DNA from: Rhopalosiphum padi | Taxonomy: Eukaryota; Arthropoda; Insecta; Hemiptera; Aphididae | Reading direction: 5' to 3' | Length of the DNA: 64,000 bases | Assembly (NCBI RefSeq): GCF_020882245.1 | Contig: NC_083598.1 | Span: 43,747,858-43,811,857 of the forward strand | In this document: positions 27,808 to 39,615 of the stretch, piece after piece | Numbering within the stretch: the first letter of the stretch is position 1 | Layout: each line of letters starts with the position of its first letter | Notes under the pieces: model-generated | Databases searched by the model: none | What the model was told of the DNA's origin: nothing | Seen by the model: only the letters and a program-made list of their open reading frames with translations | Program-made: the position numbers and the translations under genes

Positions 27808-28527
27808 TTTATTTCTGATTTAGCCCCTAATAGATACTTAATTGCTTCTGATTCCATGTCCTGCTTACAATCTCTTACATCTAATCCATTTAATTCTAAA
27901 TTATCCCCTCTTGTTTTTCTAATTAAATCATATATATACACTCTCGAGCAGTCCAATCATCATATTCAATTTTTATGGATCCCTAGCCACATCGGCATAC
28001 ATGGGAACGAAACGGCTGACGGGCTCGCCAAAGCTGCATCCTATACTATCCTTCCTCCTCTTGCGCAATTGCCTTGGACCGATTTTTCCCCTTTATTGCG
28101 TCGTCATATTATCAGCCTCTGGTCCAATCACTGGAATAACCTGCCTGCTCATTTTGCTTCTAGGTATAAATCAATTGTCCCCAGTATCACTAATAAAAAA
28201 ACTTGGTTCTACAACTTAGACCTACCACGGTCTATCATTGTCCGTTTTAACCGACTCCGCGTGGGCCACTCACTTCTTCCAGATCATGCATACAATCTTG
28301 GCCTAAATGACTCTCCCCTCTGTACACTACACATAACCGAAAGCATCTGTGACATCTCTCATTTACTATTTGACTGTCCGTCATTGTATTCTAAGCGTAC
28401 ATCCTTGATTAATTATATTAAGTTCTTAAACATTCCTCCCACTCTCCCTTCTATACTCAACACCCAAGTCGAAACAGCTATAAAAAAAATAATACATTTT
28501 TTATTGGAAGCTGGCTTTGTAATATAA
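27808..28527 (+). pseudogene. LINE ORF2 C-terminus: partial RNase H domain and Cys/His tail
   Basis: The frame is open from the truncation point to TAA at 28525-28527. The first ATG is at 27856, but the family frame continues upstream (L-A-P-N-R-Y-L-I-A-S-D-S), so this is an internal fragment. RNase H signatures seen: the S-D-S segment (Asp codon at 27850), then W-I-P-S-H-I-G-I-H-G-N-E-T-A-D with the late catalytic Asp. The earlier Asp and Glu of the active site and the whole endonuclease and reverse transcriptase are missing. After about 110 residues of connecting sequence comes a zinc-knuckle-like C-x-L-H...C-D-I-S-H...F-D-C-P tail. RNase H after the polymerase is known from I-group LINEs (I, LOA and R1-like). 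The exact clade is not assigned. The fragment cannot transpose by itself. Confidence 0.85.
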
Positions 28528-28688
28528 GGTGGTATCTACGCATATCATTATTTAATTAGATACTATAATTTGTTACTTCTTTCTTTTTAACTACCATATA
28601 TTGTTTTACTATATTTTTGTCATAGCTATTACTTGTTTTACTTAATAATTGTTGAGCTATTATAGTTACATACTAAAAGCTAATTAAT

Positions 28689-28707
28689 AAAAAAAAAAAA
28701 AAAAAAA
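28689..28707 (+). repeat. LINE poly(A) tail
   Basis: Nineteen A residues directly after the LINE 3' UTR, ending at the candidate duplicated target site. Confidence 0.85.
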
Positions 28708-28718
28708 TATATAATATT

Positions 28719-30247
28719 ATATAGTAATAATAATAATTATATATGCGTTAATAACGACATATTATACTCGTAAGTTAATACGAAATCGTATACAGACATA
28801 CCGTAGAACAATGTGAATAGATATGTCGTTAAGTAGCTTGAAATTTATTAATGCAAATATTTTTATTTGTATAAAAAATGATAATTTAAGCAATAGTGAA
28901 TACTTTTGAATTTTTTCAATTAACATAATATTTTTAATTGCTAAAAAATAACAAAAATTGTTTGAGGATAAATTATTAGTTTGTGTCTGTTAAATTAATC
29001 AACATTTGAAATAAAATTACTCATAAAAAATATATGTGGATTTATGCTTATTTTTTTATTTTTTTATTTTTTTGAATATCAAACTTATGAGAAATATTGT
29101 ATTGTATTTCAATACATATAAGTATTAAAATTAAAAAAATTGAGATTGTTTGCTATAAATTAATTTACATCATATATTCATATCTGAAAAAATTTGTCAA
29201 CATTTAATCCTTATATTTAATTGTCAAAATTTCAAGTTTCTACAGTAATTCATGTTTATTTTCGAATATTAAAATATATGTATATATATTATATTTTCAA
29301 ACAATTTAAATTTTGTCGATATATTGGTTCAGTTCAAAAATTCCAGTTTCTCCTTAATTATTTTTTCGATTAATTTTTTTATTTTTAAAAAAATTATAGG
29401 TGCTATTTTTTTACCACTTTAGAAATACCAAAAAGATACAATTTTTTATCAGAAACTATTTTCAAAGTTGAAGGCTGAAGCTTTTTTTATACTTTTAAAA
29501 CGTGTACGCAGAAAAAAACCAACATTGTAAAATCAATATAATATATATATTTTCTCAGAATTTAAAATGTGATACGTTTTAAAAAGATTCGTAGTATGTT
29601 GAAATTAAATCCATAAATTAATTTAATGAATAGGTTTACCTAAAGTGCTCGAAGTTTGTAAAAAATATAGATACATATATTATGTACTAAATTAAGTTTA
29701 TTATAATATATAGTACTATAATACTATGGGTACCACTTGCATGCATACAACTCGTATTGAAATAATTTATTGACGACACAACATAGAGATGAACTAATTC
29801 AAACCGAAAAAAATGTTTGACTGAGGTATCTTATTTTTTTCATCTGTTGACTTCTTAAAAATATCCAAACTTTACACCTCAATAAATTATGGAATAGAGC
29901 ATAGATTAATTTTTTATAACACCTACCAAACGATAATATTTTAATATTATAACTTAAAATATTTGTGGAATATAATATTAATATATACAAAAACAGTACT
30001 AAGACGTGTAGGAATATGTTTGTGGAACGCCGCAGAGTAAACGACCATTTGTATGAAGAGAACAAATTAAGGGAGAGGAAAATTCGCATTCATATCTAAT
30101 ACCACGTAGACGACCAATGAATGATTCTAATTTCACTGCTCGACATAATACTAGACAGTGATAGATATAATAAGATAATGTTGATGGTTTTTTTGGTTTT
30201 CACTAAACAAAATTATACTATTTATCTCATCATCTCCAAGTACAATT
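28719..30247. other. AT-rich non-coding stretch
   Basis: No supported gene. It includes a short TATTTTTT tandem array near 29050-29073 and AT-rich filler. Confidence 0.7.
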
Positions 30248-30282
30248 ACTCTCTCTTTCTCTCTCTCTCTCTATCTTTCTCT
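30248..30282. repeat. CT-rich (CTCT/CTTT) tract
   Basis: A polypyrimidine CT-repeat tract, which is GAGA on the minus strand. It borders the GC-richer patch that follows and may be a GAGA-factor site (inference). Confidence 0.7.
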
Positions 30283-31740
30283 ATAAATATATAACGCATA
30301 TACGACACAACGGTGTGAAGTTTTAGGGGATCTATGTTGTTACCCAGTGGGAATTATCACGTTGAACTACTGAACAAGTTTTTGTTTGTTGTATTAGTAC
30401 CGCGCCCGGGAAATTATTTTATCGTGTTGAAATTCTACGCGTAACAACGCGAATCCTCAATGTTTATCTTTAACGATTTCCTTTAAACCTTTGCCGTAGT
30501 ATATTTAAAACTTGCAGTGTATTCTTTATTGAATAATTGGCAAAATTTTGTATCTACCCTCTATTCGCAATAAAACGTTAGCGATAAAAGTGTATAACGC
30601 TAGCGAAGGCGTGGGTATATCATTATATGATAATAAATAAACAGAAATACATTATTGTGTACAGTTTCATACAAACTATACACACACACACACACACACA
30701 CATATATGTGTGCATATAAATATTGAGATAGAATGGTATCTGGTGAATAATCTAGAAATGAAATACTTAACAATATATCTAAATTGTATAAATAATAAAG
30801 CGAACGGTATTGCTATTTGTATTGTTTTCGTTACTACGATTTCTGTATTAGCGTGGGGTGTGATGTATAAATATTACATTCTATACGTATCATAATAATT
30901 CGCAGAAGAAGATAAATATAAACGTCAAAACACCGTGACTCCGTGACGTCGAGTCACAAGAATAACGAAATGACGAGTAAAAATAAAATCGATTATTAAT
31001 ACAGATTAATTATTATAAGTATATTATTATGATATAGTGAGTATTGCATTATTGTTAGACACGAAAACCGTAATAAAAAATCATAGAAAAGTGAAAACCG
31101 GAACAAATAAAAAAAACTATGCGTACATAACGTACTTTCAGTCCTGGGTGGGATTAACTTAGCTGAAAATGGTAACGTTGTATGTGTGCTGTCTCGATAG
31201 ACTGGAATTACCGTTTTGAGTGACAGACCTTTTTCCTTTATACAATTGATCGGATAAAATTCCGGAGGGAGTTCAAATACATACTCACGACCGTTGTGCT
31301 GCGTATGTGTGTGTGTGTGTGTCTGTTTTTGTGTGTATATTACGTGTGTATTTTTGGTCTAAAGGACTCAAGCGCTTTGAGCCAGACAGAGTTGGGTAAA
31401 AGCAAAATTATCGTGTCAGGAGGATTTACGTCCAAAGGCAAGTGCCACCGGACTACGCATATAAAATTTAAATTTGACGTAATTTTTTTACCATCGACCA
31501 AACACTTCTTAAACTTATACATTTTAGATGACATTTTTACAGCTTTCTCTCATTACACATTTTGCGCCCGACTGCGGCCGTGATGAGCAGAATATTTCTT
31601 ACGAGAAGTCGACGTGAATTAACGAGTCGGCAATGCCGCACGTTAACGCCGCGGTCAAACTTTGCGCGTACAATAGTTGCCGACCGTGACTCATCCGTTA
31701 TTCGCAGGGCACTGTTTAAGTGAAAAGCCCCGCAAACGGC
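30283..31740. promoter_or_regulatory. GC/CpG-richer island
   Basis: It contains CA/GT repeats (about 30679-30702 and 31305-31322) and CpG-rich segments at 30395-30620 and 31560-31740. A perfect AP-1 word TGACTCA lies near 31687-31693. On the minus strand GTC|GTGAGTATG near 31290 is a strong donor with only untranslated-looking sequence upstream. A 31-codon minus ORF (31694-31599) has an in-frame stop just before its ATG. No gene is established. This is a possible regulatory island or untranslated first exon. Confidence 0.3.
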
Positions 31741-31886
31741 TGAATGGCATATATAATTTATAATTCATGCAAGTCAAAAATTGATTTGGACATTTTCCCG
31801 GATTTGAACGTCCACATTCCTATAGTGACCAAAGCTGATTTTCTCCGAATTAAACTATTATGTGGTTTATTATTCATATTCAGATC

Positions 31887-32104
31887 GTCTAGATCAGGGA
31901 TAGGCAAACTCGTTTAATATGCAAGCAAAACAATAAAACAATAAAAATGAATAATACGTACGGTAGCAATAAAAAAAAAAGCATACATTGTAAAATATAT
32001 TTCGTATTATGTTTATTTGTTTTACAATCTAATAAATTAAGGTTTTCGGGCTAAATTAAGTGCAGTCGGGGGCTATGGTTTACCCATTATTGTTCTATCT
32101 AGAT
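31887..32104. mobile_element. hAT-like non-autonomous element (MITE)
   Basis: The left end is CAGGGATAGGCAAAC at 31895. The right end, read in reverse complement, is CAATAATGGGTAAAC ending at 32092. Ten of 15 positions match, and CAGGG-TGGGCAAAC is a very common hAT terminus. Inside the right end, TTCGGGCTAAATTAAG and CAGTCGGGGGCTATGG resemble degraded hAT subterminal sequence. Candidate 8-bp duplications are GTCTAGAT (31887-31894) versus ATCTAGAT (32097-32104), offset four bases from the right terminus, or a weaker pair directly adjacent. Length is about 198 bp with no coding capacity. It looks old. Confidence 0.5.
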
Positions 32105-35100
32105 ATGTGTACAATTTCAGACACATGCTGTACGATAAATACATCATATTTATAACGACTAAATCATAATAAAAAACAATTTTTTTTTCGTTTATTTTAT
32201 TTTCTGTAACATTTAAAAAAATATAGATATTATATATATTATATACAAACATAGTAACGTTGCATAAAATGTGTTTATTAAGATGCGCTAGGTAACTAAA
32301 AACCCATTAAACATAAAATTAAGAATTGTATACATTGCAGTCTTATTTAAAGAAACATGTTTGCCAACGTTTTCTATTCTTTCTATTAACAATAAATAAC
32401 AATAAATGGTATTTTAGTTGCCGCTTTAGGATTAGAGTAAAGTGATGCCATTAACAAAAATTAAATTTATGATTTCTAATACAAGTAGAAATCGTAGAAA
32501 TTCATAAACGAGATGATAGTCACTCAATCGTATCAGCATACTAGGATAGTGGTTTAATGTTATGACTTATGATTAAAAATTTAAAAAAATGTATACCACA
32601 TGAATTTTATTTGTTGTCTCCGAGAAATGTGTATAAAACTATATGTTAATCGTTAAATAGTTCATATTGTTTTAATTTTATTCTTACATAATGATATAAA
32701 ATCTACGGTGTTCGAGTTTAAGTGTTTTAAAAATGTAATTAAAAATGCACAGTCTAAAAATAGTAGCTTAACATAACATAATATTTTCATTGAAACCAAA
32801 AATTGTTTTTTGATATAAATAATATAAATAATTATCTTTTTTCGTTTTATGGTAAATTTAAATGGCAAATAATTATTCTTGACATGGAATTGTATAAATC
32901 TATTTTTAAATGAAAAAAATAATAAGTCGTTCGTTTTGTAATTAAATGTCTGTAAAATATTAAAATGTATATCAAGTTTTAGTTTTGACAATATATTTTG
33001 TGTGATAAAACATTTTTTTTTTAATAATTTTTTCATTAATTCAATTTTTGAAACTTTAGTAATTAACTAAATTAATTAACACTGTGATCGCTTTTAATAC
33101 GTACATAATTTGTAGAACCATTTGTTATACATAATATCGTCGTGTTATGGCTTCTCTTATGAGATTCATAACTTGACTAATGGCACGATAAGATGGGTTG
33201 TGTTTGTTGGTCTTTTTTTTGTGTAAATGTTCCGTTATAAAAAAGTGAAAAAATAAAAATATTGTAAATTATAATAACACCAATTCATTGCATTATTTAT
33301 AAAAATATTATTAAATTAATGTTATTTTATTATGACTATTTATAAAAGTTTCTCAATTGTACCTACTTGTAAATTAAAATAAAAACTGAGTTTTGTTAAA
33401 TAATTGTTTAAAAATGTTAAATTTAGAGTTTCCGACTAAAGCAGGACGCTTTATGTTATACTAGGTAGTATAGAAATATATACATATTATGAAATATAAT
33501 GTTCTTCTGTATTTTACCTGTAAAATGGTTTAAATTAAATTTATTACAAACCCTTTGAAAAATAATCGGTACATTATATAGTGTAAAAGCTTTAATTATT
33601 GCCGTGTCATATATTTCATTAAGGTCTTTCATTAGTCGTTTGTAATTAGCTTTCATTTAGTTTTGAATTAATAATAATTGTATAGTTGAATAATGATTTT
33701 TTTTTCTCATCGAAAAATAAATATATTATTCATATAATATATAACGTTATATTATAATAATATGAATTATAATCGTCGTATTTATTTAATTAATTTTAAG
33801 TTTACCTTACAAGCTATACATGTTGTCAACGAATAAAACTTGAAAGTCTAAGGGGGTTTTATTTTATTTTTAGAATTGATTATACCGATGCATAAAGAAA
33901 AGCGTATATCATTTTTTTTTGCTTTACATTTAATAATTTAATTATAGTTAAACAACCCCAACAGTGGAAACATTTTCTGAAAGAGTATAAAACTGTTTTT
34001 GCCCGTGAAATTATAGTTCAGGTATTTTTGTATAAGTTAATTACGTTAATAATAATTATGATTATTATGTAAATTAATAATGCCAATAGTTTTATTTTAG
34101 TTTTACTTTCATCGTTATGGTTCGCTAAAACTTTATCCTTGTAAAAAGTTTCATTGGTTCATATAAACAATTACGATATTTCATTAAATGTATTAAAATA
34201 ATATACAAATACATTTTACTATTAATTTGTTGTTTATGAAACTATACCTACTAAGAGTTACACTATTTAGTCTTTAATAATATAATATCCATATTATCTA
34301 ATTACATAATATAATAAAAATAAATAAATAAAGTCATCGGTTTAACGTGGTTATTATTATTTTCTGTTCCCCGGCAAGAAGTATAAATGAAATAATTAAA
34401 AATATATTTACTCTGAGTTTGATACAACTTTCAATATTTATATTATCCGAGTTGGAAATAATGTGCTCGTATGGTTTGTATATGGAAAATATATTATTAA
34501 AAAACTAGACGGCTAGGTTGTTCACAGAAATAATATTTATTATATGTGTTTATTTCTCTACGATGTTCTATTATCACGTGTTCGTATGTAAAATATTAAT
34601 AAAGTTAAAACGAATATCCACGTACGGAGGACATAAACAATCGAGTTCATATTATAATCTAATGAATAATATAATGATCACGCCGTACAGCAGCAGGCTA
34701 TTCTGCATAGGTATAGCAATGACCGTTGACAGTGTCAGTGTGTTATTTTATATCAATTTTATACAAAAAAGTGAAAACGAACAGTAGTGCTAACACGAAT
34801 ATTATACCGCAAGAACACAGAACACAAGACTGACGGTATATTATTTCACCTCATCGGATACAGTTGTTTTGGTCGGGTCGTGGGTGTGCGGAGAAACCGC
34901 GATAAAATAATAATAATATCGCTTATAGATAAGGCCAACCGGGCGAACCGCGTGCGTATACGATACAATTAATGTAAGGAAATTAATACGTATACGCGAT
35001 AGGATCAGCGGAATGCAACGGAAACCTCTAAATAATGCATATATTCGAACAACATAACACGCATTACAATAATGATTGCACATAACTCGTGTATATTAAA

Positions 35101-37098
35101 TATTTTGTGCAAATTGTGCATATTATTATACCGTCTTCGTTTTTACAAATCGAATGTTACACGGATATTAATTATAATATTTTACCGTCAAATACACGTC
35201 GTTATTGAGTTTATAAAAAAGTTTCGTACTACATACTTTTTACAGACGCAACATAAACAACACGTCATTTTTCAATCGTCTTAATATTTGTTTAAAATTA
35301 TAATTCACTAAATAAATACAATCCTTTTAAAAACATTAGTTTATTATTGAGTAACTCGTGTGTATTTGTTTATTTTATTTTGTTTTTCCGTTAAAATAAA
35401 TCAAAATTGACTTAATAAATAAAATCATTTAATTTGAAAAATGCATTAAAATTAAGTACGAGACAATATTTTTATTGAATAAATACATTTACTGTTTGAT
35501 ACTAAAAAAATATACCTATATAATAGATATTATCCTAGACTAGACATTGCATTCGCACTCGATATACGTCAATCGTTATAACGGAGTTAGTTTAATAATA
35601 ATATGTTTACTATAATATTATATTCATAATTTTAAGATACGCACGGTATACAATATCGGATGATTCTTTTCTGGTGTTCAAAAAAACGTCACTAATTATA
35701 AAAACAAACATATAGTGAACAAATTTATTATCGGGTGCTAATTCGAATTGATGTAAGCAGAGTATACGAAAGAGTAAAACCGTCAAAACAATAAGTTCTC
35801 GGAATTTCGGAAAAACCTAGCGTGAAAGGTGGAAAATATGGTCATCGATTATTGTTGCACACGCCCAACTTTTTCAAAACTAAAATGAGATAGTTACATT
35901 CTGTGGGTATTGTTATATAACCAAAAAACAATATTGTTGTTTAAAATCGCGATAAATTAGACATTTTCTGGCAAAACAGTTCTACGAAACTGCACGACAA
36001 CAGCAGATATTTTCCCTTGCGTATAATTGTGTTTTAGACCCTGTAATAATATTGCAACTATTTCGCTTAAAAATTACTTGTTGTTATTGAATGCTCGAAT
36101 TTCGACCGATCAATTGTAATGAACGGACTTTAGTCAGAATAATACTTGTTGTTATTATGTAGTTATTACATGTTATGTGAAGTAGGTACATTTTTTTTCT
36201 GTAAAATGTTTTAAAATTTTTACGGATCTCATTGGTAACGATCATCGCAGACGATAAACATCGCGTGTGAATAAAATATTGTATCACGATAATACCTGTA
36301 GTTTTAAAAACCCGATAAGCAACGAGGTTTCTGTGAGTAAAAATGTAGATAAGATATTAATAACCAGTTGATTACAATTTACGAGATCAATACTGCAACT
36401 CAGTATTATAGAAAAGTAACACGTAATAATAAAACTTCTTTACCGTAAAACGTTTCCATAAATATAAAAACTTATGCAGTATATAGCTATTATAAATAAT
36501 AAATCATACTACGTCACTGCGACGACTTCATCTTATGGTCCACGACGTTTTTTAAAAAACTTTTCATGATTTGTGTGCATTAAAAGATAGATTGTCGTCA
36601 GCTTTGTTTCTTGTAATATTATTTAAAAATTACCGCTTCTCGTTATTTATTTTGTGTAAATACGTATTTCGCGGAATGAGTACCATAACAATATTGGTAT
36701 TTCTCTGAGCGGGTGAATGCTGTATACCTACGAATAATTAATTATAATTATTAGTTATTAATATCACTTCTGAGGCCGAATGGCAAGGTGAATCAATAAT
36801 ACGTTACAACATCTGAAATAACAAGAAAATATCTCGGGGAAAATATGTTCGAGTTTTGACTTGTATTTGTTGTTTATCGAATAATAAAAAAAAACATTTT
36901 GCATTTCTTATATTTCTATCTGCAAAATCATAATAAACTTAATATTATAATATTACTATTAAAATGCATTCCTTTAGGATTTCAACTGTAAACTGTTGTA
37001 GTGTCGACACATTTTATTGAAACAACAACATCCGCTTCGGTGACGTTTTTGTCTTTCGCCTCTGGTATTTTTTATTATTATTTTTTTTTTTGTAACAG
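32105..37098. other. Mostly AT-rich non-coding stretch
   Basis: No supported gene. The longest open frame (minus 32662-33036) is rich in K, F, I and N codons, as expected from AT composition. A mildly GC-richer zone spans about 34500-36300, with open frames on both strands but no domains. Near 37060-37098 there is a good acceptor-like polypyrimidine tract ending in GTAACAG, described among the findings. Confidence 0.6.
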
Positions 37099-38059
37099 GC
37101 AAATGTCTATCAGACATATTATATTATGGTGAAACGAAACCTAGTTAAAATCGATTTGAAGAATCTCTCACTCGATACGATGCGGAATGCAAAGTGAATA
37201 TCACATTACACATAATATTCATACCTACTCTCTGCAACACACATATGTGTATCTCGTACGTCATGAATATGTAAACATCTAGACTAAAGTCAGCGATGGC
37301 GAGAAGGTAGCACGTTAAGTATACGCAAGGTGGTCCGTGGTGAGTTTTTTTTTTTTTTAGTGTTCGATCCGTCGATGTATTCACGACGATCTGCGATACG
37401 ACACTGAAACCTCTCGGTAGCTAACACCCGAGTTATTTTGACTCGGAGAGTCCATATGATTGATGATATATTATTACGAAGTTTAAATTATTTCGATGTT
37501 TGGTTTAAGGACATATTTTTATGTACGTCATGATATAAAATAATGCGTGGTTTGTATGAAAACGACATTTTTTTTCTACCTCACGGGATTTCAGTGGAAC
37601 GGTTCTCGATCCACCCTGTAAAGCGTGTGGGTGCAGTTTCAGTATGACGGTACAAGTATAGACGACCCTTCCTGGAAATTCTATTAAAAAATAAAATGCC
37701 CGTTTTATTGCCGTTGCCGACGACGACGGCGACGACGACGATCTAAACTTCGGCTAAAGTTGTGTTTTCTCTCCGTTTTTTTTTCTTCCTTCTAACTTGC
37801 ACGTTCGGTGCCCCGTAAATGCATACTTTTTTGCCCGCTACGTTTATTACACTACGCAGTGTGCTCGAAGTGGGCGAACGCGATTTTCTAGCTGAACGAT
37901 TAAGTATTGTGCCCGTCAAACGTCGTATCCTCCGGCGCCCGTCACTTCCGCCACCGATGCGGCGCTCGGGCGAGCGTTACCGCGATACCCGCGGATATAC
38001 TATACCGTGGTGTACGTGTGCGGGCGGCTGAAACATCAACCGGGGGCGATCGGAAGGGG

Positions 38060-38090
38060 ATGGTATACGTAGCAGCCCCGGCAGGTGCAG
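38060..38090 (+). CDS. Candidate first coding exon, unidentified gene
   Basis: What is seen: an ATG at 38060 in a good context (GGGGATGG) opens ten codons (M-V-Y-V-A-A-P-A-G-A) and one base, ending at GGTGCAG|GTAAGG, a strong donor in phase 1. It is the first in-frame ATG of a frame that is open from at least 37907 in a CpG-rich leader. The peptide is not a typical signal peptide and is too short to identify. No downstream exon could be linked. A non-coding 5' exon is an equally good reading. Confidence 0.2.
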
Positions 38091-38844
38091 GTAAGGTAAC
38101 GGGGAGTGGCGTATAAACATATATATATATATATTAAGTGTCTGTTCTGCCGAGTCTAAACGTAATCCTCGGCGGCGGAGGAGGAGGCCGTCTTCTCGCA
38201 ACTCTTCGAGAAAGTTTCGCGGGGACGCGCCCACAACAATGTGAGTATATATATGTATGTCATTAGTTCGCTTACAATGCACCGGTAGACTTTTTACGTC
38301 CACATAAATTACGCAATAAATATGTTTTCGTGGCGGAAACCGGCCGAGGTGGAGACGGCGGCGGCGAAAGACCTAACGACGAACGGCGGCGGGCGGCGGT
38401 GGTCTTGCGGATATTATATATTATTACAATAATGTACGCGTTGTATACCCATATATATATATGTATATGTAAGTGCGCGAGAGCTCGTCGTCGTGTGCAT
38501 GTCGCAGGTATCCGCCGAGTGAATATTTCCATATACCTAATAGTATTATGGTCGTAGCGCCGCCGTCGCGTATACAACGAATTCGCATATAATGTCGGCC
38601 CATAAAACACTGTCCGAACGTCAGCGGTGGTCGACGAATATTTATGTTATAATCGCATATACATAGGTTTTTATATACATTTTTTCCCCTCTCGTTTATT
38701 TATTACTATTTTTCTTGTCGGCGGTCCGACCGCTGTCCGTTACACGCGCGACGAGGACGTGGAAAAACTACATGCACAATACGAGCCGAAGACATAATAT
38801 CGCGATATTTTTATATTATTGCGCGACGGTGGCGCTACATGACT

Positions 38845-38882
38845 ACACACACACATCACACACACACACACACACACACACA

Positions 38883-38916
<34 letters not shown>
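38845..38916. repeat. (AC)n microsatellite with CAT interruptions
   Basis: A long AC run broken by two CAT interruptions. It explains the Thr-His and Val-Cys repeat peptides of the overlapping open frames. Confidence 0.95.
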
Positions 38917-38918
<2 letters not shown>

Positions 38919-39167
38919 GTATAATAATGTATATACGTCCCGTTCGTCGAAATTCTTTTTATCGGCGACGTTACAGTCGAGGAACGTATTATTATACTGT
39001 CTGCAGTGGTCGTCCGACGGGTATATACAGGTATAGTCTGCCGCGGTGCATATAGCATAATATGACATAATAATATGGCCGGACGTATTAATATGATGTA
39101 CCTGCGTATACTTCAAAATAATATAATTTAACAATTTATATCCTACCTATACGCGATTCTATAAATA

Positions 39168-39311
39168 ATGGCGCGCGCCGGTTTCGCTCCGAGAGAAAGA
39201 AATTCCTACCGTTCGACCGCGAAGATGATTTATACCGACAAACGTAACCGTACCTATGCATTATTATACTATGATATCGTATATATATATATATATACGC
39301 AGAGCATATAA
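39168..39311 (+). CDS. Candidate short ORF, 47 codons, unidentified
   Basis: The ATG at 39168 sits in a good context (AATAATGGCG) and opens M-A-R-A-G-F-A-P-R-E-R-N-S-Y in a CpG-rich segment before running into a (TA)n stretch and stopping at 39309-39311. The first 31 codons have balanced composition; the last part is plainly low-complexity. It might be a first exon ending at one of several weak GT sites (for example near 39245). No domain is recognised. Chance in a GC-rich patch is at least as likely. Confidence 0.12.
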   Translation: MARAGFAPRERNSYRSTAKMIYTDKRNRTYALLYYDIVYIYIYTQSI

Positions 39312-39367
39312 TATCATCATAATATGTATGTGCATATATTTTATTGTATTATATTGGACTTTTCTAG

Positions 39368-39612
39368 GGAGGGCCTCGGCGGGTACCACTTTGGCGCGCG
39401 TCGTGTTATACGGTCGACGTGACAAGAACTGCAACGGTGGACCGAGTGCAACGGCGGTGTATGTGACGAGAATACGGGACGACGAAAATCTCCTGGATTT
39501 ATATACATATTTCGAAAAATATGGTTTCCGAAAAATCGGATTATCAATCGTTATAGAAACCGATTACGCTACAATTTATAGAGAACACTTATTTCGTGAC
39601 ACTTTACAATAA
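39368..39612 (+). CDS. Candidate 3' exon-like open frame, unidentified
   Basis: A TTATATTGGACTTTTCTAG acceptor-like tract ends at 39367. It is followed by an open frame of about 80 codons to TAA at 39610-39612. The frame begins in GC-rich sequence (Arg/Ala/Gly-rich) and continues as a mixed, charged stretch (R-I-R-D-D-E-N-L-L-D-L then Y-F-E-K-Y-G-F). It would fit a phase 1 upstream intron. No family is recognised. The composition looks more protein-like than neighbouring frames, but there is no second line of evidence. Confidence 0.15.
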
Positions 39613-39615
39613 TTG

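Larger units (their letters stand above)
27794..28718 (+). mobile_element. 5'-truncated non-LTR retrotransposon (LINE) with poly(A) tail
   Basis: The insertion spans about 27807-28705. It carries the 3' end of a LINE ORF2, a 3' UTR of about 160 bases (28528-28688), and a 19-A tail (28689-28707). The 13-mer AATATATAATATT flanks it at 27794-27806 and 28706-28718, overlapping the tail by two As, consistent with a target-site duplication. The region is AT-rich, so the duplication is likely but not certain. The 5' truncation is typical of target-primed reverse transcription. The open frame is undamaged to its stop, which suggests a fairly recent insertion. Confidence 0.85.
37560..39615. promoter_or_regulatory. 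Largest GC/CpG island, possible promoter cluster
   Basis: It holds a (GAC/GGC)n stretch (about 37717-37741), dense CpG from 37800 to 38620 and again at 38700-39060, 39160-39250 and 39365-39500, and a long AC repeat. Strong plus-strand donors end at 38090 (CAG|GTAAGG) and 38240 (AAT|GTGAGT). The second follows a TATATATATATA tract at about 38118-38136. Overlapping open frames on both strands argue that GC content, not coding, drives most of them. Promoter function is inference. Confidence 0.4.

Noticed and set aside
28001..28219. ORF inside the LINE
   Set aside because: Out-of-frame shadow of the RNase H reading frame.
31795..31815. B-box-like GTTCAAATCC on the minus strand, suggesting a tRNA or SINE
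   Set aside because: The flanking bases do not form a T-stem, and no A-box or cloverleaf was found.
32662..33036. 124-codon minus ORF
   Set aside because: K/F/I/N-rich product of AT-rich DNA, with no domain or splice context.
38272..38610. 112-codon minus-strand ORF in the 38 kb island
   Set aside because: Arg/Pro-rich composition expected from GC-rich DNA, broken by a TATATA tract, with no domain.
38715..39134. Thr-His and Val-Cys repeat ORFs
   Set aside because: Translations of the AC microsatellite.
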